Positions 52,088 to 60,739 of a stretch of 64,000 nt of DNA are shown here, in pieces. The stretch spans positions 124,001-188,000 of the forward strand of contig CALUHR010000003.1 in the NCBI GenBank assembly GCA_944320495.1, written 5' to 3'. Position 1 is the first letter of the stretch; every line of letters begins with the position of its first letter. The stretch comes from Candidatus Methanomethylophilaceae archaeon. GTDB taxonomy: Archaea > Thermoplasmatota > Thermoplasmata > Methanomassiliicoccales > Methanomethylophilaceae. Below the pieces are notes generated by a model. That model was not told the origin of the DNA. It worked only from the letters and a program-made list of their open reading frames with translations, and made no database searches. A program made the position numbers and the translations under genes.

Positions 52088-53128
52088 TCACCATCCAAGA
52101 TTGAATGCGATGTAGACAGACATGTACACTTCTGCCCACTTGGGTCTGCGCATCATCGCGTAGGCTCCGCGGGCGAGCGAGTACCCCTTGCGGAAAGGCC
52201 CCATGGCGTCGGCGATCTCCTCCGGCCCCCATGACGCGAACGTGTCGTGCGCGCCCATGAAGTGGGGACTGAACATCGGGTTGCGGGACACCCAGTGCTG
52301 GTACCTCTCGAGCCTGCCGTCTGCCATCGCCCTGGCCGCCTCCCTTCCGGATAGGAGCGCAGCGCCTATGCCTCCGAAGCACAGGGGGTTGGCGAGGCAT
52401 GCGGCGTCACCCGCGATTGCGCAGCACCCGTCCACGACCCTCTCCTGGACGCCGAACGGCAGGTCCCTGGCGCCCCAGTCCACGATCCCCTCCACCTCGG
52501 ACGGGTCTGTGTGCCCCCTCGGGAACCCGATGGACACTTTTCCGGGGCCGGAGGGGAAGCGCCAGCCGTAGAACCCGTCCCCGTATCCTCCGACGGTGAA
52601 CGAGAGCACGTCCTCCTCGCCCTCGGCTATGCAGTTGAATACCTGCAGCCTCCTCGTCGGACCGGTGCCGAAGACGTCTCTCCGAACCGCCGAATGCGCA
52701 CCGTCGGCACCTATCAGACCGCGACAGCGGATCCTGCGTCCGTCGGTGAGCTCCAGGGTGTATCCGACGTCGTCCGTCCCAACGGAGCGGACGGACCCGC
52801 GGATGATGTCGGCATCACAGCCGTCCATGAGCTCCGACAGCATCAACGGGCGGTCTACGACCATGCCGCCGACCGGGATGTCGACGGAGATCTCGTCGGA
52901 GAACGCTATGCGGATCGTGTCCACCCTGCGGACGCAGCCGCTGGGCCTCCAGCCCAGCTTCCCGAACGTCCTGTCGCTGACCGCCTCCCCGCAAATCCTG
53001 TGGTAGCGGCCGAAGCCCTCGTCGTGGAGGCGCTCGATGCACGCGACGGAGATGCCCCTCCCGGACAGCTCCCTGACCGCGGACGCACCGGCGGGACCGG
53101 ATCCCACCACCGCGACGTCGTACGTCAT
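52088..53128 (-). CDS. Geranylgeranyl-reductase-family flavoprotein
   Basis: 346 residues. N-terminal FAD motif DVAVVGSGPAGASAVREL, the ADGAHSAVRRDVF segment and AGDAACLANPLCFGGIGAAL, the signature of archaeal lipid-saturating geranylgeranyl reductases and related FAD-dependent oxidoreductases. Start at 53128 overlaps the upstream stop (ATGA); an in-frame ATG at 53149 is also possible. The phospholipase-D-type neighbour strengthens a membrane-lipid role. Confidence 0.85.
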   Translation of the reverse strand: MTYDVAVVGSGPAGASAVRELSGRGISVACIERLHDEGFGRYHRICGEAVSDRTFGKLGWRPSGCVRRVDTIRIAFSDEISVDIPVGGMVVDRPLMLSELMDGCDADIIRGSVRSVGTDDVGYTLELTDGRRIRCRGLIGADGAHSAVRRDVFGTGPTRRLQVFNCIAEGEEDVLSFTVGGYGDGFYGWRFPSGPGKVSIGFPRGHTDPSEVEGIVDWGARDLPFGVQERVVDGCCAIAGDAACLANPLCFGGIGAALLSGREAARAMADGRLERYQHWVSRNPMFSPHFMGAHDTFASWGPEEIADAMGPFRKGYSLARGAYAMMRRPKWAEVYMSVYIAFNLGW

Positions 53129-54609
53129 GCCAGGAGCTTCATCTGCCATGATACCGCCATCCTGATCCTCATCATGAGCGTGCTCCTGCCGTACTCCTCG
53201 CAGGAGTACTCGGTGCTCCTCTCCAGGTCCGCCAGGAACTGGTCCGCCGCCTGGGCGTTGAGCCTGCGGGAGTACATCATGACGTTCGTCTCGAAGTTCA
53301 GGGTCAGGGACCTGTGGTCCAGGTTGGCCGACCCCACGGAGACGCACATGTCGTCCATCAGGATCATCTTCTCGTGGACGAAGCCGTCGTTGTATCTGAA
53401 GACCCTCACGCCCGACTTCATCAGCTCGTTCGCGCAGGTCAGATTGTTCCAGAAGAGGAAGATGTGGTCCTTCTTGTCGGGTATGAGTATCCTGACGTCC
53501 ACCCCCGACCTGGCCGCGTTGGCCAGGGCGACCATCATCGAGTCGTCCGGGGACAGGTACGGGGTGGTAACGTAGAGGCGCCTGCGGGCGTTGACGATCA
53601 TCGAGAGGTACTGCATCTGGACCGGGTTGTTCGGCATGGTGTCCGGACCGCCGGAGACGAGCTGCATCCTGTCCCTGCCCCCGGTTCCGGCGAAGTCTAT
53701 GTCCATGTAGTGCTCCACCGGGCGGAGCGGATCCCTCTTGGCGCAGTACTGCCAGTCGGCGCAGAAGCGGATCATCATCGGCAGGATGCCCTCGCCGACC
53801 ACCTTCACGGTCGCGTCCCTCCAGTGGCCCAGCGGCCCCTCGCCGCGGTACTCGTCCCCGATGTTGAAACCTCCGCAATAGGCCATGGAGCCGTCGATGA
53901 TGGCGATCTTCCTGTGGTTGCGGTTGTTCTTCTTCGGGCTGAGGAGCAGGTTGAGGGAGGAGTGGAAGGTGGCGTAATGGCCTCCAGCGTTCCTGAACCT
54001 GAAGATGCCCTCCTTCGGACCCTTCCCGATGCCGAAGGCGTCCGTCAGCAGACGGACCTCGACGCCCTCGCGGACCTTGGATATCAAGAGGTCCATGAGC
54101 GCGTTGCCGTCGTGGTCGTTGCGTATGATGTAATACTCGATGAGGATCGACTTCCTCGCGTTCGCGATGTCCCTCATCATGTCGTTGAACAGCGGCTCCC
54201 CCTCGGTGTACAGGGTGATGTCGTTGTTTGCGGAGTACGGCCATGCGCCTGCGTTCTCCAGGGACTTGGCCATGTGGAAGATGTCCGCCCTGTCCGGATG
54301 CGCCGCGTAGTCCTCCTCGATGCGACCCCTCTGCCACTGGTAGGCCCTCATCATCTGGGTGTCGGTGATGTTCTTGGGGGTGAACCTGTAGCGGTTGTAG
54401 AACGTCGCGCCCATGTAGAGATACAGGATGAAGCCCACGGGCGGGAGGAAGATCAGCAGGATCAGCCAGGTCACGAACACGCGGGGATCGTACTTCTCGA
54501 GGAAGAGCATGATGAAGATGGCCACTATGTCCAGTACGACGAAAAGCATGACGAGGTCCGAGAACACGTTGGTCACGGACAGTACATCATCGACGGTGAC
54601 CTCTTCCAC
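53125..54609 (-). CDS. Cardiolipin-synthase-like phospholipase D
   Basis: 494 residues. Two hydrophobic N-terminal helices (LVMLFVVLDIVAIFIMLFL and WLILLIFLPPVGFILYLYMG), then two catalytic HKD-type motifs: NHRKIAIIDGSMAYCGG and HEKMILMDDMCVSVGSANLD. It condenses archaeal phosphatidylglycerol-like lipids to cardiolipin analogues, or a related transphosphatidylation. Coupled to the flavoprotein gene downstream. Confidence 0.9.
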   Translation of the reverse strand: MEEVTVDDVLSVTNVFSDLVMLFVVLDIVAIFIMLFLEKYDPRVFVTWLILLIFLPPVGFILYLYMGATFYNRYRFTPKNITDTQMMRAYQWQRGRIEEDYAAHPDRADIFHMAKSLENAGAWPYSANNDITLYTEGEPLFNDMMRDIANARKSILIEYYIIRNDHDGNALMDLLISKVREGVEVRLLTDAFGIGKGPKEGIFRFRNAGGHYATFHSSLNLLLSPKKNNRNHRKIAIIDGSMAYCGGFNIGDEYRGEGPLGHWRDATVKVVGEGILPMMIRFCADWQYCAKRDPLRPVEHYMDIDFAGTGGRDRMQLVSGGPDTMPNNPVQMQYLSMIVNARRRLYVTTPYLSPDDSMMVALANAARSGVDVRILIPDKKDHIFLFWNNLTCANELMKSGVRVFRYNDGFVHEKMILMDDMCVSVGSANLDHRSLTLNFETNVMMYSRRLNAQAADQFLADLERSTEYSCEEYGRSTLMMRIRMAVSWQMKLLA

Positions 54610-54742
54610 GCCCGACCATCCTGGAATGAATATAAAGACGATTCCAATTTAAATCCATATTGGATTATACATCCAATCATGTCACACGTTTTCCGAAGAA
54701 CCCATCAAGAAGGTTTTTAACGAGGAGGGGAGACGACCGGCC
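54610..54742. promoter_or_regulatory. Divergent promoter region with an AATCCA palindrome
   Basis: Between the PLD gene (leftward) and the transglutaminase-like gene (rightward) lies AATCCA-TAT-TGGATT (54652-54666), followed by ATACATCCAATC, the motif also seen near mtaC. AT-rich TATA-like boxes flank it (AATATAAAG, TTTTTAACG). Confidence 0.45.
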
Positions 54743-56023
54743 ATGCGTTGCGGCGAGTGCGGCAGGGAGATCGAGGACGGGTCCAGATACTGCCCGTGGT
54801 GCGGTGCAACATCCTCCTTCATCCCCTCGGACAGGAGAAGTGGCAGGAAGCGGACAGCCATGCTGGCGGCATTCGCCGTGGTAGCGCTGGTCATCGTGGC
54901 GGCGTTCATCGCCTCCATGGACTACGACAGGACCGATGACAGGACCCTGAACCCTCAGACCCAGCCCGACGGCGGATCCACGGTGGTATTCACCGATGGA
55001 GTCTACTACGTCAGCGGCGAGGATGCGGGCCTCTTCGACTTCGAATTGACCGAAAGCGACGGGGTCAGACAGCTCGTCGTCACCCTCGACGAATCGGTCG
55101 CATCGCAGTACGGCAGCTTCACGTGGTACGTCAATGACGAGAGCAAGTGGCCGTGGGGGTACCAGCAGATCGAGAAGACGGAGCCCGTGCTCTACTGGAC
55201 CCTGAACGATGACACCGTCGGCGATTTCAGCGTCGGCGTGGTGTGCAGGGAATCCTCCGACTTCCCGTCGTTCTTCCCCGTCGGCGGCACGGAGTACTCG
55301 GTCGACGTCTCCATAGACGGGACCTACATCCAGCAGTACTCCTGGACCCACCAGGGGAAGTCCTACGAGCTCTCGGTCGACTACACCTACTCCGACTTCA
55401 TCGAGGTGTCCGGATCCAGCGGTGCGAGCCTCGCCAAGAGGATGGGGTACGGCAACGGGACCTATTCGGTCGTGACCGACTTCATCACCGTGGACGAGAC
55501 CGTCACCGAGATGGAGAAGGGCCTCTCTGAGCTGTATCTGGGCACCTACGGCGCGATGGACGCTGCCGGATACACGGAGTTCGTCCTCGCCTTCGTCCAG
55601 ACATGCTTCGGATACACATACGACAGCGTCCTCTACGGACAGCAGGAGTACTACGCGTTCCCCCTGGAGACCATACACAACGGGGGAGGGGACTGCGAGG
55701 ACACATCCATCCTGTGCGCAGCGCTCTACGAGGCCGCCGGATACGATGCCGGCGTGTTCATCATCCCCGGCCACGCGATCGCCGCGGTGGCCCTGGACGG
55801 ATTCACCCCAGCCGAGACCTCCGTCACGACGGTGTCCGTGTTCAGCTTCGATATGGACGGCAAGACCTACTACGGGTGCGAGACGACCCTCGACTACAAC
55901 ACCTACGGCATCGGCTGGATCGGCAGCGAATACGCCATCGCCGCGGACGGCACCGTGTACTGCGAGGGGGAGGCCTACAGGGACCAGGGCTACGGGCTGT
56001 ACGTCGTCAGCGAGAAGGATTGA
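54743..56023 (+). CDS. Zinc-ribbon, single-pass transglutaminase-like surface protein
   Basis: 426 residues: an N-terminal zinc ribbon (CGECGREIEDGSRYCPWCG), a transmembrane helix (about 38-59, MLAAFAVVALVIVAAFIASM), then an extracellular region with a transglutaminase-like catalytic core. Cys, His and Asp are visible in HNGGGDCEDTSILCAALYEA and VFIIPGHAIAAV, and the Asp of the triad is probably in DYNTYG. Protease or peptide-crosslinking activity is possible. The zinc ribbon faces the cytoplasm. Confidence 0.8.
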   Translation: MRCGECGREIEDGSRYCPWCGATSSFIPSDRRSGRKRTAMLAAFAVVALVIVAAFIASMDYDRTDDRTLNPQTQPDGGSTVVFTDGVYYVSGEDAGLFDFELTESDGVRQLVVTLDESVASQYGSFTWYVNDESKWPWGYQQIEKTEPVLYWTLNDDTVGDFSVGVVCRESSDFPSFFPVGGTEYSVDVSIDGTYIQQYSWTHQGKSYELSVDYTYSDFIEVSGSSGASLAKRMGYGNGTYSVVTDFITVDETVTEMEKGLSELYLGTYGAMDAAGYTEFVLAFVQTCFGYTYDSVLYGQQEYYAFPLETIHNGGGDCEDTSILCAALYEAAGYDAGVFIIPGHAIAAVALDGFTPAETSVTTVSVFSFDMDGKTYYGCETTLDYNTYGIGWIGSEYAIAADGTVYCEGEAYRDQGYGLYVVSEKD

Positions 56024-56282
56024 TCCAAACCCCTTACCGGCCGTCCGATGGCCGGGCCCATCATCTTATCTTCACGTCTTACCTGTATAGACTCCTCACA
56101 TCTATTTGAATCTATGATTTTTCCTCATGATTCAATCGTCTAATCATCTTGTTTTCTGCCAGATATCCGTCTAAATCATCGTCTCCGAATCATTTTCTAC
56201 AATATTATACAATAACTCACAATAAAATACATTAAATAACAAAAGAGGCATCTCTAAATCACAACGAAAGAGAGAGGCGGAG
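56024..56282. other. AT-rich stretch before the integrase
   Basis: No reading frame of interest. The sequence becomes abruptly A+T-rich after about 56070, with TATA-like repeats (ATTATACAATA, ACATTAAATA), consistent with the edge of an inserted element. No clear target-site repeat found. Confidence 0.4.
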
Positions 56283-57230
56283 ATGTACAGCCCAACGTTC
56301 GAAGAATCCAGGAAGTACGCATCCGAAGGATACGGCGCGATTCCGGTGTCGCGCACGATCCCGGCGGATGTCAGGACCCCGATCGAGACCCTCAGGGCGC
56401 TCATGCGCGAGGATTTCATCATAAGGGTCCATAAACTGCTTGGCATGGTTCTCGAAGAAGCCAAGCGTAAAGGGATCATCGAAATCAACGTTGTTCGTGA
56501 GAGAATGCGCACCCCCAGACATCCACGGAAATCGAAGTTGGAAGAAGACAAGAAGGCGCTCAAACCCGAGGATGTCATTGAAATCGTCCGTTGTCTGGAT
56601 GAGGAGCCGATTACATGGCGTTGCATCCTCTATACAATGGTCATCACCGGTGCTCGCAGAGGTGAAGTCTGTGCCCTGACTTGGGACAGTCTGGATTTCA
56701 AAAACAACAACATCTGGATAGACAAGGCAGTCAGACGGATGCCTCACGAAGAGTTAATCATCAAGGATCCCAAGACATTCAGTTCGGAAAGAATCGTCTA
56801 CATGACTCCGGACCTCAAGAATCTGTACGATCTCCTGAAAAAGACGCAGGGAGGACCAGCATCGGGCTTCATCTTCAAAAATCAGAGGAATCCCGAAATG
56901 CCAATGCACCCAGATTCCATCACGTCCCATCTGAAGACGTTCAGCAAGAAACATGGGATGGAGTTCTCTCCGAAGATGCTGAGAGCGTCCTTCGTATCAT
57001 TCCTGATAGCAACGCTTCATGTTGATCCTAGAACCGCACAGGACATCGTAGGACACTCGTCCATTGAAGTCACTATGGGCATCTACGCACGTTCTAACAA
57101 CGGATCCAGAGAGCTTGCACAAATTGAGATGGAAGAGTATATCCGCAACATGGTGGCGAGGAGTTCCGACGATGAATTGAATGCTCAAAATCATCCCTCT
57201 CAGGCAATATCTTGTGAAGAGTCAGAGTAA
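56283..57230 (+). CDS. Tyrosine recombinase/integrase
   Basis: 315 residues: a SAM-like N-terminal helical part (about 30-75) and a C-terminal catalytic domain with the first Arg in TGARRGEVCALTWD, LRASFVSFLI for the second Arg, the C-terminal His in GHSS and the nucleophile Tyr in GIYARSNN. The usual His of the HxxR motif is Lys here (SPKMLRA). The gene is followed after 90 bases by the 3' end of tRNA-Thr, the usual attachment site for such enzymes. No other phage or plasmid genes adjoin it, so it is probably a solitary or decayed element. Stops with TAA, unlike most neighbours. Confidence 0.85.
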   Translation: MYSPTFEESRKYASEGYGAIPVSRTIPADVRTPIETLRALMREDFIIRVHKLLGMVLEEAKRKGIIEINVVRERMRTPRHPRKSKLEEDKKALKPEDVIEIVRCLDEEPITWRCILYTMVITGARRGEVCALTWDSLDFKNNNIWIDKAVRRMPHEELIIKDPKTFSSERIVYMTPDLKNLYDLLKKTQGGPASGFIFKNQRNPEMPMHPDSITSHLKTFSKKHGMEFSPKMLRASFVSFLIATLHVDPRTAQDIVGHSSIEVTMGIYARSNNGSRELAQIEMEEYIRNMVARSSDDELNAQNHPSQAISCEESE

Positions 57231-57320
57231 CGTTTTTCCCTGATTTTTCCCAATTTTGCCTTTAGAGTTGGAAAAAAGCAAGTAGAAACCTCTCCATATT
57301 TAAAGAGCTTAAATAAGGTA

Positions 57321-57395
57321 TGGAGCCGCCTGAGGGATTTGAACCCCCGGCCTGCTGATTACAAGTCAGCCGCTATACCCCTAAGCCAAGGCGGC
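57321..57395 (-). tRNA. tRNA-Thr (TGT)
   Basis: Read on the minus strand: acceptor GCCGCCT with AGGCGGC, discriminator T and encoded CCA. Anticodon stem GCTGA/TCAGC surrounds CTTGTAA with anticodon TGT. T-arm loop TTCAAAT. The integrase ends next to its 3' end. Confidence 0.93.
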
Positions 57396-57525
57396 ACTGA
57401 GACCGCCGATGTCGGCATCGTTTAAATCCGTTTGCGCTGGATTCTCCGATTGTCTAATCGTTACCGACACCATTATATCAGAAAAAGCGTTGGGCGCGTT
57501 TAATTTAAATTAAAGGTGAATCCAA

Positions 57526-58218
57526 ATGGCAGACACCAAGAAGCTCTTCCACATCAACTACACCGCCTCCTTCGCCGACACCGAGAAGATGTTCGACACC
57601 AACATCGAGTCCGTTGCCAAAGAGAACGACCTCTACAACGAGAAGGTCACCTACGCCCCCATGCCGTACATCACCGGCTCCAAGATGTTCTTCCCCGAGG
57701 TCGACGAGGCCATCGCCAACGGAGAGGTCGGAAAGGAGATCGAGATCACCGTCCCCTGCGAGAAGGCCGCCGGAGCCAGGAACCCCAAGAACATCGAGCT
57801 CCACGCCCTGAAGGACTTCTACAAGAACGAGATCAACCCCTACCCCGGCATGCCCGTCTCCCTCGGCAACCGCACCGGAGTCGTCATGTCCGTCGGAGCC
57901 GGCCGTGTCAAGGTCGACTTCAACAGCCCCCTCGCCGGCCACGACATCACCTACAAGGTGACCATCGTCGACGAGATCACCGATGCCGTCGAGAAGGCCA
58001 AGGCCATCATGGGCATCCACTTCACCGCCGCCGACGACTTCGGCTACGCCGTCATGGAGGACAAGGTCGTCATCACCGAGGCCGACGTCTGCAAGTTCCA
58101 CGAGTCCTGGCCCATCGCCAAGTACTCCCTGGTCAGCGACTACCGCAACGTCTTCGGTGTCGACCGCGTCGAGTTCGTCCAGGTCTGGGAGACCGCCAAG
58201 AAGCCCGAGACCGAGTGA
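57526..58218 (+). CDS. FKBP-type (SlyD-like) peptidyl-prolyl isomerase
   Basis: 230 residues. FKBP strand pattern (FHINYTASFADTEKMFDTN, PMPYITGSKMFFPEVDEAI, VGKEIEITVPCEKAAG) with an insert and a long C-terminal extension after about 155, as in long archaeal FKBPs. Folds proteins as a prolyl isomerase with chaperone activity. Codon use is very C-ending, as in highly expressed genes. An AAAGGTG site precedes the ATG. Confidence 0.92.
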   Translation: MADTKKLFHINYTASFADTEKMFDTNIESVAKENDLYNEKVTYAPMPYITGSKMFFPEVDEAIANGEVGKEIEITVPCEKAAGARNPKNIELHALKDFYKNEINPYPGMPVSLGNRTGVVMSVGAGRVKVDFNSPLAGHDITYKVTIVDEITDAVEKAKAIMGIHFTAADDFGYAVMEDKVVITEADVCKFHESWPIAKYSLVSDYRNVFGVDRVEFVQVWETAKKPETE

Positions 58219-58225
58219 TTCTCAA

Positions 58226-58247
58226 CCAGGGGCCTCCGGGCCCCTGG
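58226..58247 (+). terminator. Terminator after the FKBP gene
   Basis: CCAGGGGCC-TCC-GGGCCCCTGG, a 9-base stem. Confidence 0.7.
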
Positions 58248-58289
58248 CCCCAAACACCTTGACCTTGATTTCTGAAAAATTAAAACGGC

Positions 58290-58769
58290 TCACTCCTGCG
58301 TGAACCTGACATCCGAGACGGGACCCTTGCGCAGGGCCCCGTTGATCTCGGATTCCATCCTGTCCGCGAATCTGCCCTCGTACACGACCTCGATACTCCG
58401 CAACCTTACGGAGTCCATCGGCAGAGGTACGTTGCCCCCACAGCCCGTGTACGCATCCAACATGTTTGACAGCCGCTCAACGGCCTTCCTGACCCTATCG
58501 GGGACGGTCCCATGCTCCGGCGACATCCTGATCTCGAGACACTCCGAGCGGAGAATCTCATCCATGACGTCCGTGAACTGATCCTCTATCTCGCATCTGC
58601 CCTTGTGATCAGTCAGGCACTTGACGCAGCCCCTGCATCTGCGTATGCGAAGGGTACTCAGATCCGCATCGCAGGGCTTCCCCGGGGAATCCGCGAGCAC
58701 GAAGCGTTCACCGTCCATGACCGGTGGATGGTTTCCCGCGATATCTTCATTTCCATGGCAGCACCGCAT
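58290..58769 (-). CDS. Flavodoxin-fold reductase-like protein, N-terminal FMN loop missing
   Basis: 159 residues. The part RIRRCRGCVKCLTDHKGRCEIEDQ (written here in pieces: RRCRGCVKCL, KGRCEIEDQF, DVMDEILRSE) resembles the Cys segment of iron-sulfur flavoproteins and NADPH-dependent FMN reductases. The usual GSPRKNGNT loop ahead of it is absent and the later lobe looks altered. It is either a shortened relative with a new role or a decaying gene. Cys spacing C-X2-C-X7-C could still bind a cluster. It begins at 58769, with an alternative ATG downstream (MDGERF). Confidence 0.45.
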   Translation of the reverse strand: MRCCHGNEDIAGNHPPVMDGERFVLADSPGKPCDADLSTLRIRRCRGCVKCLTDHKGRCEIEDQFTDVMDEILRSECLEIRMSPEHGTVPDRVRKAVERLSNMLDAYTGCGGNVPLPMDSVRLRSIEVVYEGRFADRMESEINGALRKGPVSDVRFTQE

Positions 58770-58779
58770 CCGGACCGCT

Positions 58780-58926
58780 TCAGTCGAAGTACGCGAGGAT
58801 TGAGTTGATCCCGCTGTTGGTGTTCACGTTCCTGGATCCGCGTCCGGCGGGACGCCTGCGGAAGTCCCTCTCACTGAAGCGCTGGGTGGGCTTGGGTATG
58901 ATCAGTGTCTGCTGGTAGTATGCCAT
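58780..58926 (-). CDS. 48-residue basic small protein
   Basis: Sequence begins MAYYQQTLIIPKPTQRFSER and continues with basic residues to ILAYFD. GGAGAAC lies before the ATG, and a TATA-like TTATTATAG is about 50-60 bases upstream (58976-58985). The ribosome site and promoter make it a believable small gene. Function unknown; no membrane helix. Confidence 0.5.
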   Translation of the reverse strand: MAYYQQTLIIPKPTQRFSERDFRRRPAGRGSRNVNTNSGINSILAYFD

Positions 58927-59106
58927 TTCCGTTCTCCTGCGGCCGTCAGGGCCGCGATATGACATTCCCCGGACACTATAATAACTGCTGGCTGTAATCT
59001 TGGTAATACTTGTAATATTAGTTAATTCTGTAATTCGCATGGATTGACAGGATATGGCTCACGCTGGGGGAATCTGAACGAAAGAAGAATGTCCGGGAAC
59101 CGGATG

Positions 59107-59910
59107 TCACTCGTCGGTGTAGAAGGTCCCGATGATGTTGCGGCCCTCGTCGGTGAGCACGTAGCGGGAGCGGCGATCGTCCTTCTCCGCCCAGCCGAAC
59201 TTCACCCATTTGGATATGAAGTCCCTCTGATAGTACACGGCCTCGGTCTGCCTCTGGTTGGACTTGATATCCTTTCCGCGGGATTCGGTATCCCTGTACC
59301 AGAGACCTGCCTCCTTCAGGGCAGCGACCATCTTGCCGCTGGTGACCGAGTCTCCGGCATCGTTCCTCTGGCTGAGGATCCTGAGACCGCGGACCAGATG
59401 CTCCTCCGGCATCTCTATGACATAGCTGGGGAGCGTGCGAGGATCGTATGTGGACTTGGTGAGCCCGACGGGCTTCCCGTCCAGATAGTACACTTCGGGT
59501 ATCCTCTCGGTGGGGACGGTGTACTCTTTCGATCCCACTGAGAACGGAATCGTGCCCGGTACCATCATGGACGCGATGGCCGAGGCAGCGGCATATTCCG
59601 GCGAACCGGCGGAGATATTGACATAAATCTCGCAGCCGTCCTCAGAGGAGTTCTCTTCCTGGATGATGGAGAGGACCGTGCGGAGCATCGTGGAGAAGTC
59701 GCTGACGCGCTCGTTGTGGTCGACGATCTCTATCGGAAGAGGGGACTCATTCTCGAGCAGCTCCTTGACGCGATTGCAGAAACTGTCGTAGACCTTTCCG
59801 CTCTCAGAGGCCGGATCCTTCACATAATGGATTATGTGGACCTTGTTGACCTCGTAGTAGAGAGATGGCTCCACGACCTTCGAGGTCTCGAAGGTCACGC
59901 ATGCTACCAT
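59107..59910 (-). CDS. CARF-domain winged-helix regulator (HFX_2341/DUF6293-like)
   Basis: 267 residues. N-terminal Rossmann-like CARF fold (VNKVHIIHYVKDP, EIYVNISAGSPEYAAASAIA, whose NISAGSP-like loop is the ligand site), then a C-terminal winged helix (MVAALKEAGLWYR, FGWAEKDDRRSRYVLTDEGR). CARF domains bind cyclic or linear oligonucleotides, and the HTH implies ligand-gated transcription control. No CRISPR-Cas genes lie in the window. A GAAGAGGATC site precedes ATG 59910, chosen over the ATG at 59958. Confidence 0.8.
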   Translation of the reverse strand: MVACVTFETSKVVEPSLYYEVNKVHIIHYVKDPASESGKVYDSFCNRVKELLENESPLPIEIVDHNERVSDFSTMLRTVLSIIQEENSSEDGCEIYVNISAGSPEYAAASAIASMMVPGTIPFSVGSKEYTVPTERIPEVYYLDGKPVGLTKSTYDPRTLPSYVIEMPEEHLVRGLRILSQRNDAGDSVTSGKMVAALKEAGLWYRDTESRGKDIKSNQRQTEAVYYQRDFISKWVKFGWAEKDDRRSRYVLTDEGRNIIGTFYTDE

Positions 59911-59958
59911 GATCCTCTTCTTGCGGCCAGACGGCAAAGTACATCCCGATTTGAGCAT

Positions 59959-60232
59959 GAAACTAATGATATAAATAACTCTCATTACAGGAAGAACTTG
60001 GATAACGAGCATTATCCATCAATCACATATTACGAAGATAACTTGCGATAGTTTAATAATATGGAGAGAAATCACTGTGCCAGTACCTCTCCCCGAGGTG
60101 CCAAGGGTAGCCCCATCCCAAGGAGCGGCTCATGAAAAGCAGGCCGGGGATCGAATCTTTTCGCATCTCCATCCATCAGATTCCCGGCCGACCCAAATCC
60201 TTATATCCAACATCGTTATCGCTCGTCTCAAC
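59959..60232 (+). ncRNA. Gene-free interval with stem-loops, possible small RNA
   Basis: No protein frame is convincing. A TATA-like run for the leftward CARF gene lies at about 59967-59980. From 60079 on, the sequence is GC-rich with ACCTC-TCCCC-GAGGT (about 60091-60105) and a longer stem GGCCGGGGA/TTCCCGGCC (60142-60150 with 60181-60189). The second TATA (CTTATATCC, about 60199) belongs to tRNA-Arg. A structured RNA is possible, unproven. Confidence 0.3.
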
Positions 60233-60310
60233 GGACGGGTGGCCTAGTCTGGATATGGCGGCAGCCTCCTAAGCTGCAAGCCGGGGGTTCGAATCCCCTC
60301 CCGTTCGCCA
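60233..60310 (+). tRNA. tRNA-Arg (CCT)
   Basis: Acceptor GGACGGG with CCCGTTC (one G-T), discriminator G and encoded CCA. Anticodon stem GCAGC/GCTGC around CTCCTAA, anticodon CCT. T-loop TTCGAAT. TATA-like box about 28 bases upstream. Confidence 0.93.
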
Positions 60311-60739
60311 TTTATCCCATCATATTGCGACCAGCGTGAGTTCTGCACCCTCAATCGCTACGAACAAGGATTCATCGTCACGCATGTACGCACAATGCTG
60401 GCAACACGCACCTTAGTACAACCGAGGACGGCATTGTGCATTGAGATTCCTGGATCAAGCTCATTGGGATCGACCAGACGGTAGTCGCCGAAAGTAACCT
60501 CTCTGACAAACACCGCGACATTCCCGGCCCCATCATTTAGCCGTGACAGAAGAGAGGAATCGAAGTGCCAGACTGCGCAAGTAGGACACGCCCTGCCGCA
60601 TCCCCATAGAATATGTGTCTCAATATAGACAACATATGTCACATCCTAACACATCTGGTCGTAGACAAACGCATTGTCGGATTCCTATTATATGCCATAT
60701 CGAGGGATAGCCAGATAACCAGAACATCCGGTTGGTATA
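60311..60739. other. Intergenic interval before the amino-acid transporter
   Basis: A leftward frame of 94 codons (60358-60642) exists, but its codon choices (CTA, TCA, TAG stop) differ from real genes here, so I do not annotate it as coding. A TATA-like CTATTATATG at about 60685-60694 is the probable promoter of the transporter gene at 60740. Confidence 0.5.

Noticed and set aside
57231-57320. Search for a duplicated tRNA-Thr 3' end (attachment repeat) around the integrase
   Set aside because: No second copy of the tRNA end was found near 56000 or elsewhere by eye, so element limits are not claimed.
60358-60642. A 94-codon leftward frame with CxxC-like residues
   Set aside because: Codon choices and TAG stop are unlike real genes here, no ribosome site is visible and no family is recognised.
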